Assembly: GCA_039636795.1 (NCBI GenBank)
Contig: CP143430.1
Location: 5,022,001-5,086,000, forward strand
Reading direction: 5' to 3'
DNA: 64,000 bases
DNA from: Micrococcaceae bacterium Sec5.1
GTDB taxonomy: Bacteria; Actinomycetota; Actinomycetes; Actinomycetales; Micrococcaceae
Both the position numbers and the translations under genes were made by a program. Shown one piece after another: positions 1 to 7,554 of the stretch. The notes beneath the pieces are model-generated. The model worked only from the letters and a program-made list of their open reading frames with translations. It was not told the origin of the DNA and did no database searches. Numbering within the stretch: the first letter of the stretch is position 1; each line of letters begins with the position of its first letter.

Positions 1-1
1 G

Positions 2-247
2 CGCACCCAGGGCTTCTCGCCGGCGGACATCGAGTTCGCGGCACGCAGCGCCTCCCAGCGTGCCTTGGAAAAAGCAGTGTACGACGACGCACCTACTTCG
101 GGTGCGTCGTCCACAGTCTCGTCGAACGGACGGAAGGGCCCGGTCACGCAGGACTACCTCGACGCCATCGCCGATACCCGGACGACCGTGAGTGACGAGG
201 TGTACCAGGAGTTCCTCGAAGACATCGATGTGCTGGGCCGCGTGTAA
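2..247 (+). CDS. AAA-family ATPase, C-terminal end only
   Basis: The reading frame is open from the left edge and ends at TAA 245-247, so only the last 81 residues are present. The segment FSPADIEFAARSASQRALEK is typical of the C-terminal helical lid of AAA ATPases of the CDC48/FtsH/SpoVK type, where 'GFSPADIE' follows the sensor-2 region. A low-complexity Ser/Thr linker follows, then a short acidic tail ending in EDIDVLGRV. The Walker motifs would lie upstream of the window, so the substrate cannot be judged. The family call rests on this lid motif alone. Confidence 0.6.
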   Translation, partial: RTQGFSPADIEFAARSASQRALEKAVYDDAPTSGASSTVSSNGRKGPVTQDYLDAIADTRTTVSDEVYQEFLEDIDVLGRV

Positions 248-290
248 GGGTTCCATCCGCGGGACCAGGTGCACCGGTAATCTTTGACCC

Positions 291-1535
291 ATGTCCACAA
301 ATCCCCTGCGCCACGCGCTGTCCCGGATGGGCGGCCGCGATCCTCACGAGAAGCATCGCACGGCCACCCCGCTGGAGCTGTTCTTCGACCTGACGTTTGT
401 CATTGCCTTCGGCGTCGCCGGTAGCCAATTCGCCCATGCTGTGGCGGAGGCACATTTCTGGCCGGGGCTCCTGGCATTCGCGTTCGCCATGTTCGCAACT
501 ATCTGGGCCTGGATCAATTTCACGTGGTTCGCCAGCGCCTATGACACCGACGACTGGGTGTTCCGCGTGGTCACCATGGTCCAAATGGTGGGAGTACTCA
601 TCCTGGCCATGGGCATAGAGCCGTTGTTCCACTCGATCATCGAAGGCAAGCACGTGGACAACGTGGCTATGGTGCTCGGCTACATCATCATGCGAGTGGC
701 GCTGATCTTCCAGTGGCTGCGCGCTGCCCGCCAGGACCCTGCACGCCGTGAAACGTGCTTGCGGTATGCAAAGTACGTTGCAGTGGTGCAAGTCGGCTGG
801 GTGGGGGTCCTCTTGATCGACGCGAGCGTGGCCACCACCTTCCTCATGGCAGCCCCGTTGTTCATCCTGGAGATGGCGGCGCCATACTTCGCGGAACGGA
901 ACATCCGCACCCCGTGGCACGCCCATCACATCGCAGAACGCTACGGGCTCCTGGCCATCATTGCGTTGGGCGAATGTTTGATCGGCGCGATTGAAACGCT
1001 GCGCGCGATCGTTGCCCTCCACGGCTGGACGTTGGATGCTGCGCTGGTTGGTTTGAGCGGGACAGGGCTGGCCTTTGCCCTGTGGTGGATTTACTTCATC
1101 CTGCCCTCGGGCCCGGCCCTCCACGTGCAACGGCACCGCTCATGGATATTCGGATACGGGCACCTTCCCCTTTTCGCAGCCATCGCCGCCACCGGCGCCG
1201 GACTTCACGTTGCCGCCTACTTCATTGATGATGAAGCCCACATCCCGGCGGCCGCCGCAGTTGCCTCGATCGCCATCCCGGTCATCCTGTTCAAGGTCTC
1301 GCTCAGCACCCTTTACGGCATCATGCTTGGGCTGGAGCGCAGCCACCTTTGGGGCACTACTTCGGTAGTGCTTGGCCTCGCCACGAGTATCGCAATGGCG
1401 GCCGCGGGCGCATCCGTGCCTGTGTGCATGCTGGAAATGATGGTGGTGCTCGGCCTCTCGATCGTTTTCGATGAACGCCAGGGACACAAGGGCCGGGCAG
1501 CAGCGTTGCGTCGACTGGAGGCGGCGGCGGGCTAA
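291..1535 (+). CDS. ltrA: Low temperature requirement protein A (LtrA) family membrane protein
   Basis: This 414-residue, very hydrophobic protein carries the LtrA signature near its N-terminus: HRTATPLELFFDLTFVIAFG, residues about 22-41. Roughly ten to twelve hydrophobic stretches follow, with conserved polar motifs such as HIAERYGLLAIIALGECLIG in the middle. LtrA was named from Listeria, where it was linked to growth at low temperature; its biochemical role is unknown. It stands alone 43 bases downstream of the ATPase end and is followed by the hipBA-like operators. The length and both motifs fit the family, so the family call is firm and the function is not. Confidence 0.85.
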   Translation: MSTNPLRHALSRMGGRDPHEKHRTATPLELFFDLTFVIAFGVAGSQFAHAVAEAHFWPGLLAFAFAMFATIWAWINFTWFASAYDTDDWVFRVVTMVQMVGVLILAMGIEPLFHSIIEGKHVDNVAMVLGYIIMRVALIFQWLRAARQDPARRETCLRYAKYVAVVQVGWVGVLLIDASVATTFLMAAPLFILEMAAPYFAERNIRTPWHAHHIAERYGLLAIIALGECLIGAIETLRAIVALHGWTLDAALVGLSGTGLAFALWWIYFILPSGPALHVQRHRSWIFGYGHLPLFAAIAATGAGLHVAAYFIDDEAHIPAAAAVASIAIPVILFKVSLSTLYGIMLGLERSHLWGTTSVVLGLATSIAMAAAGASVPVCMLEMMVVLGLSIVFDERQGHKGRAAALRRLEAAAG

Positions 1536-1549
1536 GGTGCGCTACTGGG

Positions 1550-1642
1550 CCGGTACGTTCGTGCCGGTTCTCATCGTAAATGCCCTTGATTTGGCTTTGC
1601 ATAGGGAGCAAACTAAGGAATCGGCACGTTCGTACCGATTCC
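1550..1642 (+). promoter_or_regulatory. Paired palindromic operators upstream of hipBA
   Basis: Two near-palindromes share the core ACGTTCGT. The first, at 1550-1567, has arms CCGGTACG and CGTGCCGG around TT. The second, at 1617-1642, has 12-base arms GGAATCGGCACG and CGTACCGATTCC around TT. Each has one mismatch between arms. They bracket the stretch where the promoter should lie, and the second ends 17 bases before the GTG of the HipB-like gene. Autorepression by a HipB dimer at paired palindromes is known in E. coli, though with a different sequence. Assigning these sites to this HipB is inference. Confidence 0.6.
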
Positions 1643-1659
1643 TACCAAGGGAGGACCGC

Positions 1660-1914
1660 GTGGCAGCCACCAACCTTATGGCAACTTTGGGTTCTGAAGT
1701 ACGCGCCCGCCGTGCCTCGTTGAGCCTGAGCCAACAGGACCTCGCCGATCTCGCAGGTGTCTCGGAGCGGTTCGTCCGATTCGTGGAAACAGGCAAGAGC
1801 ACAGTCCAGCTTGAGCCACTTTTGGCCGTACTCGACACCCTCGGCCTGGAACTTTCCCTCCGTCAAGCTGGCCTGCCCACGGCTTCTGAGATAGCTTCTG
1901 AGTCAGCACCATGA
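1660..1914 (+). CDS. hipB: HipB-like antitoxin, XRE-family HTH protein
   Basis: The protein has 84 residues from GTG 1660, which is preceded by AAGGGAGG at 1648-1655. The frame is open further upstream, but those codons overlap the ltrA end and the operator palindromes, so GTG 1660 is preferred. A Cro/XRE helix-turn-helix covers most of it: LSLSQQDLADLAGVSERFVR is followed by the GKSTVQLEPLLAVLDTLG helix usual in HipB. It overlaps hipA by four bases (ATGA), which implies translational coupling and the antitoxin-toxin order of hipBA operons. It probably represses its own promoter through the palindromes just upstream. Confidence 0.82.
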   Translation: MAATNLMATLGSEVRARRASLSLSQQDLADLAGVSERFVRFVETGKSTVQLEPLLAVLDTLGLELSLRQAGLPTASEIASESAP

Positions 1915-3116
1915 CCTTCCACCGCATCGCCGACGTCTACAAGCAGGGCATCCTCGCGGCGCGCCTCGAACGCCATGAGGGCGGCACCAAGTTCAGCTAC
2001 CTCCAGCGGTACCTCGACGCCGGCCTACCCGCCGTGGCAACGACACTCCCCGTGAGTCCCGAGCCCGTTTTCACGCCCAGCGGTGCAGTACCGCCCTACT
2101 TCACCGGCCTGCTGCCTGAGGGCCGGCGGCTCAACTCGCTACGACGCAGCGTCAAGGCGAGCGCGGACGACGAACTCGCCCTCCTCATGGCGGCGGGCGG
2201 CGACGCAGTGGGCGATGTCCAGACGGTCCCGCACGGCGAGGCGCTGGCGGAAGGGGGCGCCGCCGTCGTGCTTGACTCAAAACTGCCCCTGGACTTTGAT
2301 GCGTTACTGGGCGATTCCGGATTGATCGATCCCGTAGCGTTGGCGGGTGTGCAGGACAAGTTATCTGCCGGAATGATTTCACTCCCCGTGGCGCAGGCGG
2401 GCAAGCGCTACATCCTTAAGCTCAACGCTCCGGAGTTCCCATCAGTGGTGGAAAACGAGTTCCTGATGTTCCGTTATGCGCGACGGCTGCGAATTCCGGT
2501 GAGCCATGTGCAGTTGGTGCACGACGTCGGCGGCCGGGTGGGGCTTCTGGTGGAGCGTTTTGACCGGGTCACCGCCCCCGACGGCTCGCCTCTGCGGCTG
2601 GCGGTGGAGGACGGCGCCCAAATCCTGGGGCTGTACCCGGCGGACAAATACAGCGTTCCGTTCAGCGAAGTCTGTTCAGCGCTGGCCGGGCATTGCCCTG
2701 CACGCCTTCCAGCAGTGCGCAATCTGGTCATCCAACTCGCGTTTGCCTGGCTGACGGGGAACGGGGACCTGCACGCCAAGAACGTTTCCATGGTGGAGGC
2801 GCCTGGAGTTCTTGGCGTCCGCGAATTCACCATCGCCCCGGTCTACGACATTCCCTCCACAGTGGTCTACGGCGACAAGACGCTGGCTTTGGCCGTCGGC
2901 GGGAAGAAGACCGGCATCTCACGCAAGCACTTCCTCGCCTGGGCCGCGAAGCTTGGGCTGACTGAACGGGCGGCCCAGCATTCAGTGGACATCGCCCTCA
3001 AGGCAACCGGCTCCTTGATCAGCGACCTCGACGGCGGCGCCTCACCGTTCGGAGCGAGGCAAACCAGGGAGTGGACCAAGGAGCTCAAGCATCGTCGGCG
3101 CCTGCTGGAGGGCTGA
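1911..3116 (+). CDS. hipA: HipA-type Ser/Thr kinase toxin
   Basis: This 401-residue protein has the HipA order of motifs. An N-terminal beta subdomain contains FTGLLPEG (64-71). The P-loop-like GVQDKLS (146-152) is where E. coli HipA autophosphorylates. VERFDR lies at 214-219, the catalytic loop GNGDLHAKN at 283-291, and the metal-binding VYDIPS at 311-316. Asp286, Asn291 and Asp313 match the E. coli catalytic and Mg-binding residues in order and spacing, so the kinase looks intact. E. coli HipA phosphorylates glutamyl-tRNA synthetase and causes persistence; the target here is unknown. It is coupled to the HipB-like antitoxin by a four-base overlap. Confidence 0.88.
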   Translation: MTFHRIADVYKQGILAARLERHEGGTKFSYLQRYLDAGLPAVATTLPVSPEPVFTPSGAVPPYFTGLLPEGRRLNSLRRSVKASADDELALLMAAGGDAVGDVQTVPHGEALAEGGAAVVLDSKLPLDFDALLGDSGLIDPVALAGVQDKLSAGMISLPVAQAGKRYILKLNAPEFPSVVENEFLMFRYARRLRIPVSHVQLVHDVGGRVGLLVERFDRVTAPDGSPLRLAVEDGAQILGLYPADKYSVPFSEVCSALAGHCPARLPAVRNLVIQLAFAWLTGNGDLHAKNVSMVEAPGVLGVREFTIAPVYDIPSTVVYGDKTLALAVGGKKTGISRKHFLAWAAKLGLTERAAQHSVDIALKATGSLISDLDGGASPFGARQTREWTKELKHRRRLLEG

Positions 3117-3141
3117 CCCGTCGTGGCTGCTCAGGGCAGGC

Positions 3142-3678
3142 TTACTCAGGAACGATGTCGTCGAGCTCCGGAAGTAGATACGGGTTTACCCTCTGCAGGA
3201 TCAACTCCACTTCTTCCCGCGGCACGGCCGTATAGAGCACCGGACGGGCGTCGGCGTAGCGGGTCATGGGCGGCTTGTCGGGCCATTTCTCTGCCAGCGC
3301 CTGGACTCGTTCCGGAAGGGAGTTGTGGGCATTATCGGCAATTTTGACCAAGGTGGCATCGTGATCCTCGGCCACAAACCGGATCCCTGCTTCATAATCG
3401 TCGGGGTCGTCGTGGAAGCGGCGTGTGACACGTTCAATGATGGCAAGGGCGCGCTCGGAGACCCCCATATCCAACAAGGCTTGCCGTGTGATGGGCGTAT
3501 CCTCGGCGATATCGTGAAGGTAGCCCGCAATCTGGATGTCCTCGTCAAAGTCCGCTAGCGCGTCCCCCACCGCCAGGACATGCTCCCGATAAGGACGCTT
3601 GAGCTTGTCCTTTTGGCGGTTGTGGGCCACCTCGGCGAGTATCTTCGCGGTCTCAACGGTGAAGCGTGGTTCGGTCAT
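3142..3678 (-). CDS. HD-domain phosphohydrolase, RelA/SpoT-like small hydrolase
   Basis: This 178-residue protein has the HD metal-binding set: His33 in YREHV, His55-Asp56 in YLHDIAEDT, and Asp115 in VKIADNAHN. The pattern YLHDIAED together with VKIADNAHNS is that of the Mn-dependent hydrolase domain of SpoT and of stand-alone HD proteins annotated as GTP pyrophosphokinase-related. No synthetase domain is present. A strong ribosome site, GGAGG, lies just before ATG 3678. It could hydrolyse (p)ppGpp or another nucleotide; the sequence does not decide which. It converges on hipA and stands as a single gene. Confidence 0.72.
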   Translation of the reverse strand: MTEPRFTVETAKILAEVAHNRQKDKLKRPYREHVLAVGDALADFDEDIQIAGYLHDIAEDTPITRQALLDMGVSERALAIIERVTRRFHDDPDDYEAGIRFVAEDHDATLVKIADNAHNSLPERVQALAEKWPDKPPMTRYADARPVLYTAVPREEVELILQRVNPYLLPELDDIVPE

Positions 3679-3774
3679 GCTGGCCTCCGGATTGATGTAG
3701 GCCCCGAACAGGGATCGGACCTTTCTTCAGGCTAGCCGCAAAGTCCCGCGCAGCACCTACTCGGGTACAGCACC

Positions 3775-3842
3775 ACTCCTGAACAGGGACTACTCCTGCC
3801 CTGGTACTACTCAACTCCTGAACAGCGACTACTCCTGAACAG
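3775..3842. repeat. Short tandem copies of the 3' end of the SDR gene
   Basis: The 12-mer ACTCCTGAACAG occurs at 3775-3786, 3814-3825 and 3831-3842, with a partial copy (ACTCCTGCCC) between. The rightmost copy contains the stop codon and last codons of the SDR gene on the minus strand, so the downstream copies look like duplications of that gene's end. Confidence 0.75.
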
Positions 3843-4617
3843 CACGGGCAGCGATGCCTACCGCGAGCGCCCTCGGCACTCGCTGCGCGAGACCGGCGGC
3901 GATGCGGTTGGCCCAGCCGGACACAACACTTGCCGGCGTTCCGGGCCGGTCCAGCGCCTTGAGCGCTGTTTGCACAACCTGCGCTGAGGTTTGCATCCGC
4001 CCGACTGCCGCGGATTCGCTGCCGAGGACATCGAAGAACTCGGTGCGGGTGGCGCCCGGGCAGAGGGCAAGCACACGAAGTCCGGAGCTCTTGGCCTCGT
4101 GGGCAACGGCCTCGGTGAAGCTGAGGACGAACGCCTTGGTTGCCCCGTAGACGGCCATGCCAGGGATCGGCTGGAACGCGGCGGTGCTGGCGACATTCAC
4201 CAGCGCACCCTTGCCCGAGGAGAGCATGCCCGGCAGGAAGGCCCGGGTGATATCCACCAAGGCAGCCACATTGAGTGCGATCTCGGAAGCGATGACTTCC
4301 GGGTCTTCCTCCACCAACGGAGCCCGGGTTCCGAAGCCTGCGTTGTTGATGAGGGTGTCCACTGTGATTCCACGCTTGGCCATTTCATCTACGAGTTCCT
4401 TGCCGACACCGGCCCGGCCAAGGTCCATGGGAAGCACGGCGACGGCTATGCCGTGCTCGCCCCGCAATTGCTTGGCCAAGTCTTCAAGACGGTCTGCGCG
4501 GCGGGCCACCAGGACAAGGTTGGAGCCTCGGGCAGCAAAGCGGCTTGCGAATTCAGCGCCAAGCCCGGAGCTGGCACCTGTGATCAGCGCAGTGGTACCG
4601 GAATAGGTCATGGTCAT
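3829..4617 (-). CDS. Short-chain dehydrogenase/reductase (classical SDR)
   Basis: This 262-residue protein is a classical SDR. The nucleotide site TGASSGLG is at 13-20 and NNAG at 91-94. The catalytic Ser is near 144 (NVAST), with Tyr157 and Lys161 in YGATK. The basic ARR at 38-40 after the second strand suggests NADP(H). The substrate cannot be read from sequence. It may start at ATG 4617 or ATG 4611; the upstream GGAA favours 4617. It diverges from a TetR regulator across a 124-base region with an inverted repeat, so that regulator probably controls it. Its stop lies inside a short tandem repeat. Confidence 0.88.
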   Translation of the reverse strand: MTMTYSGTTALITGASSGLGAEFASRFAARGSNLVLVARRADRLEDLAKQLRGEHGIAVAVLPMDLGRAGVGKELVDEMAKRGITVDTLINNAGFGTRAPLVEEDPEVIASEIALNVAALVDITRAFLPGMLSSGKGALVNVASTAAFQPIPGMAVYGATKAFVLSFTEAVAHEAKSSGLRVLALCPGATRTEFFDVLGSESAAVGRMQTSAQVVQTALKALDRPGTPASVVSGWANRIAAGLAQRVPRALAVGIAARAVQE

Positions 4618-4666
4618 GGCGGTTCCAATCTGTAAACGCCGGCTTTGGATTTAACCGGCTCGACTC

Positions 4667-4734
4667 GAAGTAGTCAATGCCAACATCGTAGGCAGTGTCT
4701 ACATTGTTGTCAATGACTACTTCTCAGCTAGACT
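4667..4734 (+). promoter_or_regulatory. Divergent operator and promoter of the SDR/TetR pair
   Basis: A perfect 10-base inverted repeat, GAAGTAGTCA at 4667-4676 and TGACTACTTC at 4714-4723, lies between the divergent genes. For the TetR gene a good promoter is visible: TTGTCA at 4707-4712, a 16-base spacer, and TAGACT at 4729-4734. The right arm of the repeat sits in the spacer, so a bound repressor would block transcription. The start codon at 4742 is only seven bases after the -10, which predicts a leaderless transcript. Confidence 0.6.
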
Positions 4735-4741
4735 ATGAGTT

Positions 4742-5383
4742 ATGACGGACCAGCCCTACCACCATGGCAAGCTGCGCGAGGCGCTACTGGAGCGCGCTAT
4801 GGAAACCATTGAGCAAGCCGGCGTCGACGGACTCTCCCTGAGGCAATTGGCCCGGGACCTTAATGTCAGCCACGGTGCGCCGGCCAAACATTTCCGCGAC
4901 AAGCAAGCCCTCATCGACGCCTTGGCGTTGGCTGGCTTTGAGCTGATGAACCAGCGCATACTCGCGGCTGCCCATGCCGGAGATGACCTTCGTCAGCGCT
5001 TTGCCAGCGTGGCCAACGCCTACGTGGACTTCGCGGTCTCCCACCCGGCACTCTTGACCGTCATGTACTCCACCAAGCATCACCCAGGGTCCAGCACTGA
5101 GTTGCGGAACATCGGCGAGCAAGGGATCCATGTGGCGCGCTCCCTCATTGCAGAGGCACAGGATGGTGGAGCGTTGGCTCCGGGCGACACGGAAACCCTG
5201 GCCATGGTGTGCTTCGTGAGCTTGCACGGCGCCGCGCTCCTTGCGGCAGGCAAGCAGTTGGACGGCAACAGCGTTGAGGACGTTGTTGCTGCCACCACGG
5301 ACACCTTGTGGGCCGGCATGGCCGCCGGAGTTCCAGCCGCGCAGCTCTCAAAGACACCCCTCACCCGCCCCAGGACTGGGTGA
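4742..5383 (+). CDS. TetR/AcrR-family transcriptional regulator
   Basis: This 213-residue protein has an N-terminal TetR helix-turn-helix (about 8-55): LREALLERAMETIEQAGVDG, then LSLRQLARDLNVSHGAPAKHF. The rest resembles the TetR C-terminal domain WHG, with a hydrophobic pocket region around 95-190. No ribosome site precedes ATG 4742, and the predicted -10 is so close that translation is probably leaderless. It is divergent from the SDR gene and is followed by an intrinsic terminator at 5438-5468, so it forms a single-gene unit. The likely target is the shared intergenic operator. Confidence 0.85.
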   Translation: MTDQPYHHGKLREALLERAMETIEQAGVDGLSLRQLARDLNVSHGAPAKHFRDKQALIDALALAGFELMNQRILAAAHAGDDLRQRFASVANAYVDFAVSHPALLTVMYSTKHHPGSSTELRNIGEQGIHVARSLIAEAQDGGALAPGDTETLAMVCFVSLHGAALLAAGKQLDGNSVEDVVAATTDTLWAGMAAGVPAAQLSKTPLTRPRTG

Positions 5384-5437
5384 GCCGCTCCAAACTCCAA
5401 TGGAGAGCGGCTGAGTCCATCCGAAGGCCAGGAAATG

Positions 5438-5468
5438 AAAAAGAGCCCGCCGGAAGGCGGGCTCTTTT
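5438..5468 (+). terminator. Intrinsic terminator after the TetR gene
   Basis: Stem arms AAAAGAGCCCGCC and GGCGGGCTCTTTT enclose a GGAA loop and end in a T run. The symmetry would also let it act on the opposite strand. Confidence 0.85.
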
Positions 5469-5546
5469 CCACTAATCTTTTGTCCGCGAGAGGAGGCCTA
5501 AGCCCACGAAGCACGCGACTCGTATTACCAAGCCTAGGATCAATAC

Positions 5547-6209
5547 GTGTCTTATGCAAAGCCAGCCACCCAGACCGCGATACACGCGTCCCTCTCCGGA
5601 CCTCGTATGTCCACCTATCTACAGGCCGCGTCAGGAGACATGAAGGTGGCTTTGGACCTTTACGGATGGAACGCCCGTGCGTCGGCGGCGTTGATGCTTC
5701 CCGCTCATTTCGCGGAAGTTACCGTTCGTAATGCTGTTTCGGAAGTCTTGACCGCCGTTTACGGTCCGGACTGGCCATGGAACAGTACGTTCGAAGGGAG
5801 TCTTCCGGGTACATCTCAGAACCGCGGCTACAGCCCACGGCGAGACCTCGTGGCGACCAGGAACAACGAACCCACTACAGGGAAAGTCATCGCTGAGCTC
5901 AAGTTCGTTTTTTGGCAGAAGATGTTTACTGCACGCCATGACGAGCGCATATGGGAACCGGCGATTCTGTCACTGTTCCCGCACACTTCCCTATCGACGG
6001 CCGCTTCACTGCGGGGGCGAATCTATGGTGACTTGGAAGCCATCCGCCTACTACGTAACCGCATCGCACACCATGAACCGATCTTCAGCCGCAACCTCGG
6101 AGACGACCTGCAGCGCGTCATTGAGCTTGTGGACATGAGATGCACCGAAACCTCCGGGTGGGTTCGAGACATAGAAACAGCGAGCACTATTCTCCAAGAG
6201 CGCCCCTAG
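5547..6209 (+). CDS. Abi-like (Abi_2 family) HEPN-domain protein
   Basis: This 220-residue protein has the Abi_2 signature near its end, LLRNRIAHHEPIF (168-180), which includes a HEPN-type R-x4-H motif (Arg170, His175). HEPN proteins of this kind are metal-independent RNases, and Abi relatives abort phage infection in lactococci. Residues 31-67 (DMKVALDLYGWNARASAALM and following) match the N-terminal helices of the family. The start is GTG 5547 with no evident ribosome site; TAGGAT at 5535-5540 could be a -10 for a leaderless mRNA. No antitoxin gene is adjacent. Defence is inferred from family membership only. Confidence 0.7.
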   Translation: MSYAKPATQTAIHASLSGPRMSTYLQAASGDMKVALDLYGWNARASAALMLPAHFAEVTVRNAVSEVLTAVYGPDWPWNSTFEGSLPGTSQNRGYSPRRDLVATRNNEPTTGKVIAELKFVFWQKMFTARHDERIWEPAILSLFPHTSLSTAASLRGRIYGDLEAIRLLRNRIAHHEPIFSRNLGDDLQRVIELVDMRCTETSGWVRDIETASTILQERP

Positions 6210-6411
6210 CCCTCCGTTTTCCTCAATCCGCAGCATCGGGCCGGCCAACTCCCCGGACGAACAGCGCCTCCGTATGCAGCTGCCTTGGCGAGGTTCGAGG
6301 GACCCGCACCCCTGGCATGCTGGTGACGGCGGGTATTCGGGTGACCACCTACGACAGCCAGACCTTGGTTCCTGACCGGCAGCCAAAGTGGCCAAAAGGG
6401 CAACTGCGGGA

Positions 6412-7530
6412 CTACGAAAGCCCCGCTATCGCCTCTCGCACGGCTGAACTGAGCAGGAGATTGTGGCAACCAATTCCTCCGGGCTCGGCCTGTTGCGGAA
6501 CGTATCCAAAGCCAAGTTCATACGCCGGGTCCGCGAACCCCAAAGACGCGCTGGCGCCGTCGTGCCCGAACGCGCGGTAGCTGCCGAACGGCATCCGGCT
6601 GTGCGACTTCATGAAAACCGTGCCAAAGCAGCCGGTCTCGCCGAAGACGCGATCAATCCCGAACACCTGCTCAGCGGAAACCCTGCGAATGGTCTCCTCC
6701 GTCAGGAGGGGTGCGACGGCTTGACCGCCGGTCGCCAACCCCGTCGCTGCAGCAGCGTAGATTCTGGCCATGCCCTCAGCGCTGGAAACGCCCGCTACCG
6801 AGCTCATACCGGCGGCGCGGACCTCGCGGATGTTCGGAAGATCGAGGATGTCGCCCTCTGCAGCGTTGGCCGACAAGCCGAAATGGCTGGCGGGGTCCAC
6901 CCAGGGCCACGTGGGATCTGCCGCCCAGCGGAAAGGCGCGAAGCGTTCTTCCTCAGCCTCCGGTAGGCCAAGGTAGAAGTGGGCACCCGTCACGGATCGG
7001 ATGCGATGTTCGAAGACCTCCTGGACCGTGGAACCCGTGACTCGCCGGCACAGCTCCTCCATAAAAATGCCGATCGTCAGGGCGTGATAACCGAACGCCG
7101 CACCCGGCTTCCACAGCGGGGGAAGTTTGGCGAGCTTCGCGGCCGCGAGTTCGGAATTGTTGACTTCCTCAAGGCTCACGCCTCCCTCGACGCCCAACAG
7201 CCCGACCTGGTGCGAAAGGAGTTGGGAAACAGTGATGGAGGCCTTTCCTTCGGCACCGAACTCCGGCCAATATTTGACCACTTCCGCGTCGAGATCCAGT
7301 TCGCCGTCTTGAACCAGCAGAGCTATGACAAGGCCTGCCATGCCCTTGGAGCACGAGAAAACACCCGTGACTGAATCAGGACGGATGTGAGGCCCACCGC
7401 TGAGATCCAGCACTTTGACGCCCCGATGGTACGCCGCCACTTGGGCAGAATACTCAGGGTCTCGTTCGAGGAAACTACCGAACAGCTCGGCTACGGACTC
7501 GAAACCTGGGGCGATCACCTGTGAATGCAT
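6412..7530 (-). CDS. Serine hydrolase of the beta-lactamase/family VIII esterase fold
   Basis: This 372-residue protein belongs to the class C beta-lactamase-like hydrolases. The S-x-x-K nucleophile motif is SCSK at 59-62, and the second catalytic motif is Tyr148-His149-Ala150 in FGYHALTIG. YHA in place of YxN is typical of family VIII carboxylesterases such as EstB, which favour esters over beta-lactams. There is no signal peptide, which also argues for a cytosolic esterase. It lies upstream of and in the same direction as no close partner: gluQ starts 25 bases from its ATG and reads the same way. The substrate is unknown. Confidence 0.82.
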   Translation of the reverse strand: MHSQVIAPGFESVAELFGSFLERDPEYSAQVAAYHRGVKVLDLSGGPHIRPDSVTGVFSCSKGMAGLVIALLVQDGELDLDAEVVKYWPEFGAEGKASITVSQLLSHQVGLLGVEGGVSLEEVNNSELAAAKLAKLPPLWKPGAAFGYHALTIGIFMEELCRRVTGSTVQEVFEHRIRSVTGAHFYLGLPEAEEERFAPFRWAADPTWPWVDPASHFGLSANAAEGDILDLPNIREVRAAGMSSVAGVSSAEGMARIYAAAATGLATGGQAVAPLLTEETIRRVSAEQVFGIDRVFGETGCFGTVFMKSHSRMPFGSYRAFGHDGASASLGFADPAYELGFGYVPQQAEPGGIGCHNLLLSSAVREAIAGLS

Positions 7531-7554
7531 CCAGACAGCCTACTTGGCCCGCAC

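Noticed and set aside
110-119. Possible frameshift in the AAA ATPase tail
   Set aside because: The Ser/Thr-rich linker looked odd, but the frame stays open to a normal ending and such linkers are common there.
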